64,000 nt of DNA. Origin: Roseibium hamelinense. Its GTDB lineage: Bacteria; Pseudomonadota; Alphaproteobacteria; Rhizobiales; Stappiaceae. The notes under the pieces were generated by a model that did no database searches, was not told the DNA's origin, and saw only the letters and a list, made by a program, of their open reading frames with translations. The stretch spans positions 310,001 to 374,000 of the forward strand of contig NZ_VLLF01000001.1 in NCBI RefSeq assembly GCF_007830545.1. The letters run 5' to 3'. Positions 17,284-27,220 of this stretch are shown here, one piece after another (the first letter of the stretch is position 1; every line of letters begins with the position of its first letter). The position numbers and the translations under genes are program-made.

Positions 17284-17946
17284 ATGACGGACTACACCCA
17301 GTCCCGCATCAAAATGGTGAACACGCAACTTCGGACCAACGATGTCACGGATCATCGAATTCTCGATGCGATGGAAATTGTTCCGCGTGAGAAATTTGTT
17401 CCGGCATCCAAACGGGTGGTCGCCTACATCGACGAAGACCTGCCCATCGGCCCGGAAGGCTCCGGCCGTGTTTTGATGAAGCCGCATGTGCAGGGCAAGC
17501 TGATCCAGATGGCCGCCGTTGCAGCGGACGATGTTGTGTTGGTTGTTGGGGCTGGCACCGGCTATTCGGCGGCCGTTCTTTCCAAGCTGGCCGCGTCCAT
17601 CGTTGCGGTGGAAGAGGATACGGGCCTTGCACAATCCGCCGGTGAGGTTCTGGTGGAGCTCGGGATTGAAAATGCTGTCGTGGTCGAAGGCAAGCTGACC
17701 GACGGCTTACCGGGCGAAGGCCCATATGATGTGATCTTCGTCAACGGTGCGGTCGAAGTGCTGCCGGACGCATTGCTGAAGCAACTCAAAGACGGCGGGC
17801 GGCTGGTTGTGATCGAAGGTCAGGGCGGGGCCGGGCAGGCACGCGTTTACTACAACTCGAACGGTGTCGTCAGCTCGCGGTTCGGCTTCAATGCGTCTGC
17901 CGGTGTGCTGCCCGGTTTCAAAAAAGAAGCCGAATTCGTTTTTTGA
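17284..17946 (+). CDS. Protein-L-isoaspartate O-methyltransferase-like protein
   Basis: 220 residues. The SAM-binding motif VLVVGAGTGYSAAVLSKL is near residues 85-102, followed by IVAVEED and VVVEGKLTDGLPGEGPYDVIFVNGAVEVLPDALLKQL, the PIMT family order. Canonical enzymes have a Ser/Thr-Gln-Pro motif just before the SAM region. Here that place reads VLMKPHVQGKL, so repair activity toward isoaspartate is uncertain. It precedes tolC on the same strand, a common pairing in alphaproteobacteria. A ribosome site GAAGAGGG lies upstream of the ATG. Confidence 0.85.
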   Translation: MTDYTQSRIKMVNTQLRTNDVTDHRILDAMEIVPREKFVPASKRVVAYIDEDLPIGPEGSGRVLMKPHVQGKLIQMAAVAADDVVLVVGAGTGYSAAVLSKLAASIVAVEEDTGLAQSAGEVLVELGIENAVVVEGKLTDGLPGEGPYDVIFVNGAVEVLPDALLKQLKDGGRLVVIEGQGGAGQARVYYNSNGVVSSRFGFNASAGVLPGFKKEAEFVF

Positions 17947-18186
17947 TTGAGCCCTCAAGGCGTGTGGCGGGGTCCCCGCTGCAAACGCTGGTTTCACAGA
18001 GGTTGCCGCACCTTTCCGGCCGCCAAGCCGGTATTTGGTTGTCCGTTTGTCTGCTGATGTGCTGTTGCCGAGCTGCCGCACTGGTGTCTTTTTCCATAAT
18101 CTTCTGCATGAGTCGGTTGCGCCTCAACACTGCTCAGTTTACTCAAAACAGCTATCGTGCGGTGGGTGCGCTCAAGGGAGCATAAA

Positions 18187-19575
18187 TTGTATTTGCGTCT
18201 GAAGAAAAAATCGGGCTTGGCAGGTTTGTTGACTGCCACCGCTTTAACGGCAGCTACACTGTTCGCGCCATCACACGCGGCCCGGGCCGAAACGATTTCC
18301 GAAGCTCTTGCGCTGGCCTATTCAAACAATCCGACATTGAACGCAGCGCGCGCCGAATTGCGCGCCGTCGATGAAAATGTCCCGCAGGCGCTGGCAGGCT
18401 GGCGCCCGACCATCTCGGCAGCTGCGCAAGCGGGGCGAGTGGCAACGGAAACGAACGGATTTGACAGCTACCGAAACAATGCGTCGATCTCGCTGTCGAT
18501 CAGTCAGGCGCTGTTCCGCGGGTTCCGGACCATCAATTCCACCCGCCAGGCCGAAGCACTGGTCCGGGCGCAGCGGGAATCCCTGGTGTCGACAGAGCAG
18601 GACACGCTTTTGTCTGCCGCCCAAGCTTATGTGGATGTCATTCGCGACACGGCACTTGTATCGCTGCAGCGCAGTGACTTGACATTCTTGCGCGAACAGG
18701 TGCGCGCAGCACGTGACCGGTTTGAAGTGGGCGAAGGCGCCCGGACAGACGTGTCGCAAGCGGAAGCCCGCGTCGCCGAAGCTCAGGCCAATCTCAACAC
18801 GGCACTGGCGAATTTGAACACCAGCCGCGCGATTTACCAGCAGGTGATCGGCACTGAGGCGCGCAACTTGTCCGCCGACACCACCATTAGCCGCCTTGTT
18901 CCGCCATCGCTTGAAGAGGCCCTGCGCCTTTCAGAAGAAAATCAGCCATTGATCCGCCAGGCGCGGCATCAGGTGGATGCGGCGATTTTCAGTGTAAAGG
19001 CAATTGAAGGCGAGTTGTTGCCGACTGTGTCGCTCGAAGGCAGCCTGTCGCGCAGCGTAAACCCGTCAACGACCATCCGCGACCAGAACAACGCGCAGAT
19101 CTTCGGAACAGTCAGCATCCCGATCTACCAGGCTGGCAGTGTGACGTCGCGGGTTCGGCAGGCAAAAGAAGAGCTTGGCCAAACCCAGTTGCAGCTGGAT
19201 GTGACGCTTGATCAGGTGCGGGCGAATGTGATTTCGGCCTGGGGTGTTTATCAGGCTGCGGAAGCCTCGATCACCGCGGCGCGGGCTGCAGTGGAAGCTT
19301 CACAGCTTGCTCTTGAAGGTGTCATCGAAGAACAGCGCGTCGGTCAGCGTACGACCCTTGACGTTCTTGACGCTCAGCGTGAGCTGGTCAACCAGCAATC
19401 AAACCTCGTGACGGCGCAGCGGAACCGGATCGTCGGCGGTTACCAGTTGGTCTCCGCGGTCGGCAAGCTCGACTCCACCACCCTTAATCTGGCGGTTGCG
19501 CAATATCGTCCGACCGAGCATTACGAAGCGGTTCGGGACAAGTGGTTTGGCCTGCGGACACCTGACGGACGGTGA
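18187..19575 (+). CDS. tolC: TolC-family outer membrane efflux channel
   Basis: 462 residues with the start set at TTG 18187, which follows AAGGGAG at 6 nt. Upstream in-frame GTG codons at 18157 and 18166 lack such a site. A signal peptide covers roughly residues 1-35 (LAGLLTATALTAATLF...AARAE). Two OEP repeats follow, starting with ISEALALAYSNNPTLNAARAELR and, in the second half, the conserved LDVLDAQRELVNQQSNLVTAQRN. The trimeric channel connects type I secretion and RND pumps to the outside. It may serve the RTX proteins of this window, although their ABC transporters are elsewhere. Confidence 0.93.
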   Translation: MYLRLKKKSGLAGLLTATALTAATLFAPSHAARAETISEALALAYSNNPTLNAARAELRAVDENVPQALAGWRPTISAAAQAGRVATETNGFDSYRNNASISLSISQALFRGFRTINSTRQAEALVRAQRESLVSTEQDTLLSAAQAYVDVIRDTALVSLQRSDLTFLREQVRAARDRFEVGEGARTDVSQAEARVAEAQANLNTALANLNTSRAIYQQVIGTEARNLSADTTISRLVPPSLEEALRLSEENQPLIRQARHQVDAAIFSVKAIEGELLPTVSLEGSLSRSVNPSTTIRDQNNAQIFGTVSIPIYQAGSVTSRVRQAKEELGQTQLQLDVTLDQVRANVISAWGVYQAAEASITAARAAVEASQLALEGVIEEQRVGQRTTLDVLDAQRELVNQQSNLVTAQRNRIVGGYQLVSAVGKLDSTTLNLAVAQYRPTEHYEAVRDKWFGLRTPDGR

Positions 19576-19778
19576 GCCATTGTGGCTTTGGGCAGGGCGA
19601 ACAAGGCGCCGACTTCGCCGGTGTCGCGCAGTTCCTGATTAACCATGTCAGCTTTTAGGCCATAACATCACGCCTTTATGAGGCGCTTTCCCCGTGGTGC
19701 ATTGATTAAAAGGGGAAAAGGGCGACGGACGTGTTTCCGCCGCTTTCCGGTTTTTCGAACCGTCCCCTATACTCGCCG

Positions 19779-19793
19779 TTAACGAATCGTTCA
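19779..19793 (+). promoter_or_regulatory. Possible CtrA box upstream of popZ
   Basis: TTAA-N7-TTCA, one mismatch from the alphaproteobacterial CtrA consensus TTAA-N7-TTAA, about 52 nt before the popZ start. Single sites of this quality occur by chance. Confidence 0.3.
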
Positions 19794-19844
19794 GGTGTTC
19801 TGAGTGAGTCGCAGCGTTGCCGGGTACAGTGACTGGGGGAATAT

Positions 19845-20615
19845 ATGGCAAAGGCGAGTCGGGCCGAAGAGCCGTCGATGGAGGAAATCCTCGCATCGAT
19901 CCGCCGCATCATCTCGGATGAAGAAGCCCCCGAGAGCGGCGAAAGTGCAGCCGCGGACAAAAAACCCGCTGAACCAAGCAACGACACACAAAAAGCTGAG
20001 GCATCGGACGATATGGGCGACAGCACAGAAATGTCCCAGGACGATCTGGACAAGCTGTTCGATATGGACGGTGATGACGATGCTGCGGATACCGGGGATG
20101 ATGCCGACGACATGGCAGCTGCAATGGCGGCCGACGCGGCCGAGGACGAGCTGCCTGACGACGCCGGCGACGACGATATACTTGAGCTGACCGAGGATCT
20201 TGAAGTCGGCGAGGATGATGACGAGATCGAAATGGTCGGCGGCATGGCCGAAGACCTTGAGGGCGATGATGCGGACATCGCCTTTGTCGAGGAAAAGGAA
20301 GACGAGCCGGAGCCGGAACCTGCTCCGGAACTGACCGCACCGCCGCCGCCGAGTTATGCCAAGCCGATCCCGGACACGGACTTCGCCCCGATGGAGAAGG
20401 ACGCGCCGCTTACATCTGACGAAACCGGCCATGCCGTGCACGCTGCGCTGGACAGCTTCTCCGATATGCTGATTTCCAGCCAGGCGCAAACCATCGAAGA
20501 GCTCGTCCGCGAGATGCTGCGCCCGATGCTGAAGGCATGGCTCGACCAAAACCTGCCACCCATGGTGGAAGAAATGGTCAAGAAGGAAATCCAGCGCGTC
20601 ATCCGCCGCCGCTGA
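19845..20615 (+). CDS. popZ: Polar organizing protein PopZ (DUF2497)
   Basis: 256 residues with the PopZ three-part layout. The N-terminal helix EPSMEEILASIRRIISDEE is at residues 8-26. A long disordered middle of Asp, Glu, Ala and Pro spans about 30-180. The C-terminal oligomerisation helices follow (ALDSFSDMLISSQAQTIEELVREMLRPMLKAWLDQNLP, then VEEMVKKEIQRVIRRR). PopZ forms a polar matrix that anchors the chromosome origin through ParB. The middle is longer and more acidic than in Caulobacter. The gene is monocistronic and faces the DUF1284 gene. Confidence 0.93.
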   Translation: MAKASRAEEPSMEEILASIRRIISDEEAPESGESAAADKKPAEPSNDTQKAEASDDMGDSTEMSQDDLDKLFDMDGDDDAADTGDDADDMAAAMAADAAEDELPDDAGDDDILELTEDLEVGEDDDEIEMVGGMAEDLEGDDADIAFVEEKEDEPEPEPAPELTAPPPPSYAKPIPDTDFAPMEKDAPLTSDETGHAVHAALDSFSDMLISSQAQTIEELVREMLRPMLKAWLDQNLPPMVEEMVKKEIQRVIRRR

Positions 20616-20673
20616 CGGCAGGCGTTGCGCTTCGCGGATTGAGGCCGGCTGGCCAAAACGCTTTCCCTACTCG

Positions 20674-21120
20674 TCATCCGGCGGAGCCTTTCGGAGATGG
20701 TGGTGCCAGCCTGCAGCTTGAATACCCATCGGCTGCGAGGTCAGAACACAAGTCAAACCACTCGCACTTGTGGCAGGCATTGCGGATCGCACCGGATGAA
20801 AAGGCGATGCGCAGGGCAGAAATGTCATTTCGGGTCAGTTTCAAACGCGTTCCAGGCGCAAGGGGGCGACCGAGCACGATGGCTGCATCCGCCAGCGCCG
20901 TTGCGTCGCGCCAAGTGACGCTCTCGTTGAAGCAGTGGCAGTCTGGTGCGGCAAGCATGGGCTGGCAAATGGTATCCGGGCCGGTAACAATCTCAATAAC
21001 TTCGCCGGCATTCAGGCGGGCCACGGTTTCATCATAGTTGGCAGTGAAACGCGGCGTGTATCCCTTGCCGGCATAGGTAAGCATGCACAAGAGATGGTGG
21101 CCACGGATTTGAATGCTCAC
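20674..21120 (-). CDS. DUF1284-family protein
   Basis: 148 residues from a GTG at 21120 that follows AGGAG at 7 nt and gives MSIQIRGHHLLCMLTYAGKG at the N-terminus. Upstream ATGs in the same frame lack a ribosome site. The family pattern is clear: RGHHLLC, GYTPRFTANYDETVARLNAGE, PDTICQPM, then cysteines (CHCF, CHKCEWFDLC) near the C-terminal end that could bind metal. The function is unknown. It converges on popZ. Confidence 0.85.
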   Translation of the reverse strand: MSIQIRGHHLLCMLTYAGKGYTPRFTANYDETVARLNAGEVIEIVTGPDTICQPMLAAPDCHCFNESVTWRDATALADAAIVLGRPLAPGTRLKLTRNDISALRIAFSSGAIRNACHKCEWFDLCSDLAADGYSSCRLAPPSPKGSAG

Positions 21121-21274
21121 GAACGAGCTCCTGATGTTTGAACTGGTGCTGCGCCGCATCATCGGATCAAGTGTAGAGGCGTAAACAGGCCGGTCAGCGG
21201 TTGACTTGCGCGCTGCCATCCGATTTACACGTGAATTCAAAAAAACGGTAAAAAACCCACACCTGAGTACCCCA

Positions 21275-24200
21275 ATGCTTGAAAAAACATACGATGCGGC
21301 CAGTGTTGAGCCGCGGATTTACGAAACCTGGGAAAAGGCAGAGGCTTTCAAGGCCGGAGCCGGTGCAAAAGACGGTGCCGACGCCTTTACCATCGTAATT
21401 CCGCCGCCCAACGTGACCGGCTCTTTGCATATGGGGCATGCGCTCAACAACACGCTTCAGGACGTTCTCGTCCGCTGGAAGCGGATGCAAGGCTATAACG
21501 TTCTGTGGCAGCCGGGCACCGACCACGCGGGCATTGCGACCCAGATGGTTGTCGAGCGCGAGCTTGCTGCCGAAAACAAGCCCGGACGCCGGGACATGGG
21601 CCGGGAAGCTTTCATTGAACGTGTTTGGGAACAAAAGCAAAAGTCCGAAGGCACGATCCTTGGCCAGCTGAAGCGTCTTGGCGCGTCCTGTGACTGGAGC
21701 CGGACCGAGTTCACCATGTCGCCGAACCTGTCGGATGCGGTCCTGAAGGTCTTCGTCGATCTCTACAAGGAAGGCCTAATCTACCGCTCCAAGCGGCTGG
21801 TGAACTGGGATCCGAAGTTCGAGACAGCGATTTCCGATCTGGAAGTCGAAAATATCGAAACCGACGGCCATATGTGGCACTTCAAGTATCCGCTGGCGGG
21901 TGGCGAAACCTACGAGTATGTCGAGAAGGACGAGGACGGTAATGTCACCCTGCGCGAGACGCGGGATTACATCTCCATTGCCACGACCCGTCCGGAGACC
22001 ATGCTGGGCGACGGCGCTGTTGCGGTTCATCCAGATGATGAGCGCTACAAGCCAATTATCGGAAAACTTTGCGAAATCCCGGTCGGCCCAAAGGAACATC
22101 GCCGCCTTATTCCGATCATCACCGACGAGTATCCGGATCCGGATTTCGGCTCCGGTGCGGTCAAGATCACCGGCGCGCATGACTTCAACGACTATCAGGT
22201 CGCGCTTCGGAACAAGATCCCGATGTACCGCCTTATGGACACGAAAGGTCATATGCGCGCCGACGGAGCGCCATATTCCGAGGAGGCCAAAAAAGCCCAG
22301 TCGATCATCGACGGGGCCGAGATGACGATCAACGAGATCGACGAGATCAACATCGTTCCCGACGAGCTTCGCGGTCTGGACCGGTTTGCGGCCCGCAAGC
22401 GGGTTATCGACCAAATCACAGCGGAAGGCCTCGCTGTCATGGTCCCTAGCGATCATCCGGACGTTGCCTGGATGAAGGGGCCGGCGCCGGAGTGGGACGA
22501 ACAAGGCAGGGCAAAAGTTCAAAAGCTCGGCGAAGACGAGGAAGGCCCGGCCGAGTTGCCGATGGTCGAATCCAAAAAGATCATGCAGCCGTTCGGCGAC
22601 CGCTCCAAGGTCGTGATCGAGCCGATGCTCACCGACCAGTGGTTTGTCGACGCCAAGACTCTGGCCGGACCGGCACTCAAGGCGGTTCAGGATGGCGAGA
22701 CCAAGTTCGTTCCGGGCAACTGGGACAAGACCTACTACAACTGGCTGAACGACATTCAGCCCTGGTGTATTTCGCGCCAACTCTGGTGGGGCCATCAGAT
22801 TCCGGTCTGGTATGGGCCAGATCTCCCAAAGGGATCTTATCTTCGATCGCCTGACGAAGTTGGTTCCGGACTTAAAATGTTCTGTGCTTCCTCTGAAGAA
22901 GACGCGATTGAACAGGCGAGACAGCATTACGGGGAACATGTCACAGTCTCGGTTGCTTCAGAATCGTACGGATCTGGAACTGGTATTCACAACGTAGTGT
23001 CTTACGGTACCACGGCTGCTCTTGAAGGCGGCGGAGGGCAAGTCACGAGTGTCGAGCTGTGCCGCGACCCTGACGTGCTCGACACGTGGTTTTCCTCTGC
23101 GCTGTGGCCGTTCTCGACGCTCGGCTGGCCGCATCAGACGGCGGAACTGGAGCGCTATTACAAGACGGACGTTCTGATCACCGGCTTCGACATCATCTTC
23201 TTCTGGGTCGCCCGGATGATGATGCAGGGCATCCACTTCATGAAGGAAGTGCCGTTTCACACGGTCTACATCAACTCGATCGTGGTCGATAAGAACGGGA
23301 AGAAGATGTCCAAGTCCCTGGGCAATGTTCTCGACCCATTGGATCTCATCGCGTCTTATGGTGCGGATGCAACCCGCTACGCTCTGGCAAGCCAGGAAGT
23401 TCAGGGCCGCCGGACACTGCGCATGTCGGATCAGGCCGCCGAAGGCGGCCAGCGCTTCGCGACCAAGCTCTGGAACGCGGCCCGTTTTGCTGAAATGAAC
23501 GGCTGTGGCCGGGTTGAGGGCTTTGATCCTGCCGCCACGAAGCACACGCTCAATCGCTGGATTGCGACCGAGATGGGCAAGTGCATCATCGAGGTCACCA
23601 AAGCGCTTGAAGACTACCGCTTCAACGATGCCTCCGGCGGGATCTACCGGTTCACCTGGAACACGTTCTGCGACTGGTACCTGGAACTCGCCAAGCCCAT
23701 TTTCAACGGCGACGACGAAGCGGCCAAAGCCGAGACACGGGCAACAGCCGCTTGGGCAATCGACGAGATCCTGAAGGTTCTGCATCCGTTCATGCCATTC
23801 TTGACCGAGGAACTCTGGGAGCGTCTTGGCGATGAAGGGCAAAAGGCTGACACGCTGTTGATGCTGAGCGAATGGCCCAAGCCGGTCGTCAGCGACGAGT
23901 CTGCTGCCGGTGAAATCAACTGGCTGGTCGATCTGATCTCCGAAATTCGTTCGGTCCGCGCAGAAATGAACATTCCTGCCGGCGCAAAGGTCCAGTTGGT
24001 TGTCGTTGGGGCCAACGCGCAATCCAAGTCACGTTTTGCAACGCACGAATCTGCCATCTTGCGGCTGGCGCGTGCAGACGACATTTCGATGGCCGATGCA
24101 GCTCCGGCTGGAGCCGCCCAGATCATCATTGGCGAAGCAACGATCTGCCTGCCGCTTGCAGGTGTGATCGACCTTGGCGCTGAAAAAGCGCGGCTGTCCA

Positions 24201-24379
24201 AGGATGCCGGCAAACTGGAAGCCGAAATCTCGAAAATCGAGAAAAAACTCTCCAATCCGAAGTTTGTTGAAAAAGCGCCGGATGAGGTGGTTGCCGGTGA
24301 GCGGGAAAAAGTAAGCGAAGCCAAGGAAAAGCTTGGCAAGATAAGCGTGGCGCTCGGCCGGCTTGGTGAGATCGGCTGA
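21275..24379 (+). CDS. valS: Valyl-tRNA synthetase
   Basis: 1034 residues from ATG 21275 (MLEKTYDAASVEPRIYETWE). Class I motifs: HIGH-type PPPNVTGSLHMGHAL near residues 43-57 and KMSKS-type GKKMSKSLGN near 673-682, with DVLDTWFSSALWPFSTLGWP before the latter. A C-terminal coiled-coil arm rich in Lys and Glu (KARLSKDAGKLEAEISKIEK) is typical of ValRS. About residues 514-590 form an insertion of unusual codon use between WWGHQIPVWYGP and the DVLDTWF motif, making the protein longer than many homologues. It charges tRNA-Val. The upstream in-frame extension to 21206 is not supported. Confidence 0.96.
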   Translation: MLEKTYDAASVEPRIYETWEKAEAFKAGAGAKDGADAFTIVIPPPNVTGSLHMGHALNNTLQDVLVRWKRMQGYNVLWQPGTDHAGIATQMVVERELAAENKPGRRDMGREAFIERVWEQKQKSEGTILGQLKRLGASCDWSRTEFTMSPNLSDAVLKVFVDLYKEGLIYRSKRLVNWDPKFETAISDLEVENIETDGHMWHFKYPLAGGETYEYVEKDEDGNVTLRETRDYISIATTRPETMLGDGAVAVHPDDERYKPIIGKLCEIPVGPKEHRRLIPIITDEYPDPDFGSGAVKITGAHDFNDYQVALRNKIPMYRLMDTKGHMRADGAPYSEEAKKAQSIIDGAEMTINEIDEINIVPDELRGLDRFAARKRVIDQITAEGLAVMVPSDHPDVAWMKGPAPEWDEQGRAKVQKLGEDEEGPAELPMVESKKIMQPFGDRSKVVIEPMLTDQWFVDAKTLAGPALKAVQDGETKFVPGNWDKTYYNWLNDIQPWCISRQLWWGHQIPVWYGPDLPKGSYLRSPDEVGSGLKMFCASSEEDAIEQARQHYGEHVTVSVASESYGSGTGIHNVVSYGTTAALEGGGGQVTSVELCRDPDVLDTWFSSALWPFSTLGWPHQTAELERYYKTDVLITGFDIIFFWVARMMMQGIHFMKEVPFHTVYINSIVVDKNGKKMSKSLGNVLDPLDLIASYGADATRYALASQEVQGRRTLRMSDQAAEGGQRFATKLWNAARFAEMNGCGRVEGFDPAATKHTLNRWIATEMGKCIIEVTKALEDYRFNDASGGIYRFTWNTFCDWYLELAKPIFNGDDEAAKAETRATAAWAIDEILKVLHPFMPFLTEELWERLGDEGQKADTLLMLSEWPKPVVSDESAAGEINWLVDLISEIRSVRAEMNIPAGAKVQLVVVGANAQSKSRFATHESAILRLARADDISMADAAPAGAAQIIIGEATICLPLAGVIDLGAEKARLSKDAGKLEAEISKIEKKLSNPKFVEKAPDEVVAGEREKVSEAKEKLGKISVALGRLGEIG

Positions 24380-24398
24380 TCTTGAAATCGGCCCGGCT

Positions 24399-24426
24399 CG
24401 GCCCGGAAACTGTCTTTTCCGGGCCG
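24399..24426 (+). terminator. Stem-loop after valS
   Basis: An 11-bp perfect stem CGGCCCGGAAA/TTTCCGGGCCG with a 6-nt loop, 20 nt after the valS stop. There is no T-tract on the 3' side, so it may stabilise the mRNA end rather than terminate alone. Confidence 0.55.
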
Positions 24427-24518
24427 CAATCGGGTGATAGGTGCCGCGCAGGCAATGAAATTTGAGTGCGAATCTGATCCATTCAACGGACTTAAAAACG
24501 AGAAAAACGGCGCAGTTG

Positions 24519-25091
24519 ATGGCCAAAGGGCAGAAAAGAAAATCGGTTGCTTTTGCAGCTATCCTGACGGCGGCAGCATATGTGTTGCCCGCAACCGCGC
24601 AGGATCAGTTCGATCAAACACCGGACGCTCAAGGCCAGCCTCAACCAGACAAGATCGAGAACCCGGTCGCCGTGTTTTCCGGCCTCGACAAGATTACCGG
24701 TCGCATCATTTCTTTCGATGTCTACATTGGCGAGACGGTGCAGTTCGGCGCATTGCAGGTTACGCCGCGTGTGTGCCACACCCGGCCGCAGACGGAATCG
24801 CCGATGACGACCGGGTTTGTCCAGGTTGATGAGATCACGTTGAACAATGAGGTGCGGCGGATTTTCTCGGGCTGGATGTACGCGGCAAGCCCCGGTCTTC
24901 ATGCTGTTGAGCATGCGGTCTATGACGTGTGGCTGACCGACTGCCGCTTGAGTTCAAGTGTGCCGCCACCGGAGAACTATTCGGGCCCGCCGATCTCGGA
25001 AACCGTGGCTGACGGCGAAGACCCGCTCGGGGGGCCGGATGACGGCCTCGAAAGCATCGGGGTTCCGCGTTCAAAGCCGTTTCAAGGCTGA
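24519..25091 (+). CDS. DUF2155 periplasmic protein
   Basis: 190 residues from ATG 24519. A signal peptide covers about 1-28 (SVAFAAILTAAAYVLPATAQ). The DUF2155 core follows: NPVAVFSGLDKITGRIISFD, YIGETVQFGALQVTPRVCHTRP, then RRIFSGWMYAASPGLHAVEH and YDVWLTDC. The two cysteines in RVCHTRP and LTDCR may pair. The Pro/Gly-rich tail is variable. The function is unknown, although the gene is conserved in alphaproteobacteria beside aat and accBC, as seen here (tail to tail with aat). Confidence 0.88.
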   Translation: MAKGQKRKSVAFAAILTAAAYVLPATAQDQFDQTPDAQGQPQPDKIENPVAVFSGLDKITGRIISFDVYIGETVQFGALQVTPRVCHTRPQTESPMTTGFVQVDEITLNNEVRRIFSGWMYAASPGLHAVEHAVYDVWLTDCRLSSSVPPPENYSGPPISETVADGEDPLGGPDDGLESIGVPRSKPFQG

Positions 25092-25144
25092 TCGGTCCGG
25101 TCAAACGATCAGATATAGCCGGACTTCGGGCTTGGTTGAGCAGC

Positions 25145-25834
25145 CTACCGTCGGTAGCCGTCGGTCCAATTATCGAGGACGTTCAGCACTTCGGCGCCGC
25201 AGGTATTTGCCGGGAAGGCGAAGAAGTCCGTCTCCAGCTGTAAGGCTGTGTTCAGCCGCTTGTTATAATCGGATTGTGTGATTTCAAGTGTTCCGAACCG
25301 GCTGAGATGGTCGGTGACGAATTGCGTGTCGAGCAGCGAATACCCCCCAACGATCAACCGTGCCACGAGATGGGCAAGGCAGACCTTCGAGGCGTCTGTC
25401 CGGAATGTGAACATGCTTTCGCCGAAAAAGGCGCCGTTCAGACTGACGCCATAAAGGCCACCGACAAGCTGGTCGTCTTGCCAAGCCTCAATGGTGTGGC
25501 AATGGCCCATATCGAACAACTCGCCGTAAAGACGGCGGATCTCGGTGTTGATCCAGGTTTTCGGCCGGTCGGGCATGGGCGCGGAGCAGCCGTCGATCAC
25601 GCCTTGAAAATCGGTGCTGACGCGCACTTCATAAATGTCGTTGCGGATCGTACGGCGCAGGCGGCGGGGCAGGTGGAACCCATCTAGCGGCAGGATCCCC
25701 CGGCGCTCAGGCTCCAGCCAGAACAGTCCCGGGTCGTCCGCCGATTCAGCCATGGGAAACAGGCCGCAGGCATAGGCTTTCAAAAGCACCTGCGGCGTGA
25801 TTTCCATAACGATGTCGTCTTTGTAGCCTGCCAT
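25145..25834 (-). CDS. aat: Leucyl/phenylalanyl-tRNA--protein transferase
   Basis: 229 residues. The signature blocks are [35 protein letters not shown] near the N-terminus, [26 protein letters not shown] and [20 protein letters not shown] in the middle, and [15 protein letters not shown] near the end. It transfers Leu or Phe from tRNA to N-terminal Arg or Lys of proteins, marking them for ClpAP through ClpS. It lies 28 nt downstream of accC on the same strand, in the conserved accB-accC-aat order. Confidence 0.95.
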   Translation of the reverse strand: MAGYKDDIVMEITPQVLLKAYACGLFPMAESADDPGLFWLEPERRGILPLDGFHLPRRLRRTIRNDIYEVRVSTDFQGVIDGCSAPMPDRPKTWINTEIRRLYGELFDMGHCHTIEAWQDDQLVGGLYGVSLNGAFFGESMFTFRTDASKVCLAHLVARLIVGGYSLLDTQFVTDHLSRFGTLEITQSDYNKRLNTALQLETDFFAFPANTCGAEVLNVLDNWTDGYRR

Positions 25835-25862
25835 AGACGTGTGCCGACCCGTTCCTAGGCGG

Positions 25863-27209
25863 TCAGTCCGACTTTTCGGCCAAGTGTTTTTCCAGCCAAT
25901 GAATGTCGTATTGACCGTTAGCGATATCCTGATTGTCTACCAGATCGCGAAACAGCGGAATGGTAGACTTGATCTCATCAACCACAAACTCGTCCAGGCA
26001 GCGGCGCAAACGCATCATGCACTCAACCCGGTTCCGCCCGTGGACGATAAGCTTCCCGATCAGACTGTCATAGTATGGCGGAATTTTGTAGCCCTGATAA
26101 ACGGCTGAATCGACCCGAACGCCCAATCCGCCCGGCGGATGGTAATAGGTGATCGTGCCGGGCGAAGGCATGAAGGTGCGCGGATCTTCGGCATTGATCC
26201 GGCATTCGATGGCATGCCCTTCAAAGCGGATATCATCCTGCTTGATGTCCAGGCTGCCGCCTGCGGCGATCCGGATCTGTTCGTTGACGAGATCGATGCC
26301 GGTGATCATCTCGGTGACTGGGTGTTCGACCTGCAAGCGCGTGTTCATTTCGATGAAATAGAACTCGCCATCCTCGTAGAGGAATTCCACCGTCCCAACG
26401 CCGCGGTATTTGAGCTTGCGCATGGCATTTGCGACAATTTCACCGATCTTGTTTCGTTGTTCAACATTCAGGCTCGGTGACGGAGCTTCTTCAAGAACTT
26501 TCTGGTGGCGCCGCTGGAGCGAGCAGTCGCGCTCGCCGAGATGCACCGCGTTGCCCTTGCCATCACCCAGGACCTGAATTTCGATGTGCCGGGGTTTGGC
26601 GAGGTACTTTTCCATATATAGCGCATCGTCGCCAAAAGCCGCCTTGGCTTCAGCGCGTGCAGTGGACAGGGCGCTGTCCAGTTCGCTCTCCGTGCGGGCG
26701 ACCTTCATGCCGCGCCCACCGCCGCCTGCCGCGGCTTTGACCAGAACCGGATAGCCGATTTCTCGGGCAATCGCGTGCGCGTCATCTTGCAAAGTCACCG
26801 CGCCGTCGGAGCCTGGCACAACCGGGATGCCGAGTTCGATCGCGGTTTTCTTCGCCTGGATCTTGTCGCCCATGATCCGGATGTGTTCTGCGGTCGGCCC
26901 GATAAATTCGATGTTATGCGCTTCAAGGATCTCGGCAAACCGCGCGTTTTCTGACAAGAAACCGTATCCCGGGTGAACGGCGGCCGCACCGGTTATCTCA
27001 CAGGCGGCGAGCAGCTGCGGAATGTTCAGATAACTGTCAGTCGCCGAAGGAGGACCAATGCACACGCTTTCGTCAGCAAGCCGAACGTGCATGGCGTTGG
27101 CATCGGCCGTTGAATGCACAGCAACTGTGGAAATGCCGAGCTCTTTACAGGCGCGCAGAATGCGAAGCGCAATCTCGCCCCGGTTGGCAATCAGAATTTT
27201 GGAGAACAT
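25863..27209 (-). CDS. accC: Acetyl-CoA carboxylase, biotin carboxylase subunit
   Basis: 448 residues, the standard length, from the ATG preceded by AAGGG at 8 nt. A GTG 9 nt upstream is possible. Features in order: N-terminal [20 protein letters not shown], the ATP-grasp glycine loop [12 protein letters not shown], the catalytic region [18 protein letters not shown] and the C-terminal domain with [12 protein letters not shown]. It carboxylates biotin on AccB using bicarbonate and ATP, the first step of fatty acid synthesis. It starts 11 nt after accB. Confidence 0.97.
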   Translation of the reverse strand: MFSKILIANRGEIALRILRACKELGISTVAVHSTADANAMHVRLADESVCIGPPSATDSYLNIPQLLAACEITGAAAVHPGYGFLSENARFAEILEAHNIEFIGPTAEHIRIMGDKIQAKKTAIELGIPVVPGSDGAVTLQDDAHAIAREIGYPVLVKAAAGGGGRGMKVARTESELDSALSTARAEAKAAFGDDALYMEKYLAKPRHIEIQVLGDGKGNAVHLGERDCSLQRRHQKVLEEAPSPSLNVEQRNKIGEIVANAMRKLKYRGVGTVEFLYEDGEFYFIEMNTRLQVEHPVTEMITGIDLVNEQIRIAAGGSLDIKQDDIRFEGHAIECRINAEDPRTFMPSPGTITYYHPPGGLGVRVDSAVYQGYKIPPYYDSLIGKLIVHGRNRVECMMRLRRCLDEFVVDEIKSTIPLFRDLVDNQDIANGQYDIHWLEKHLAEKSD

Positions 27210-27220
27210 GGGCCGCACCC

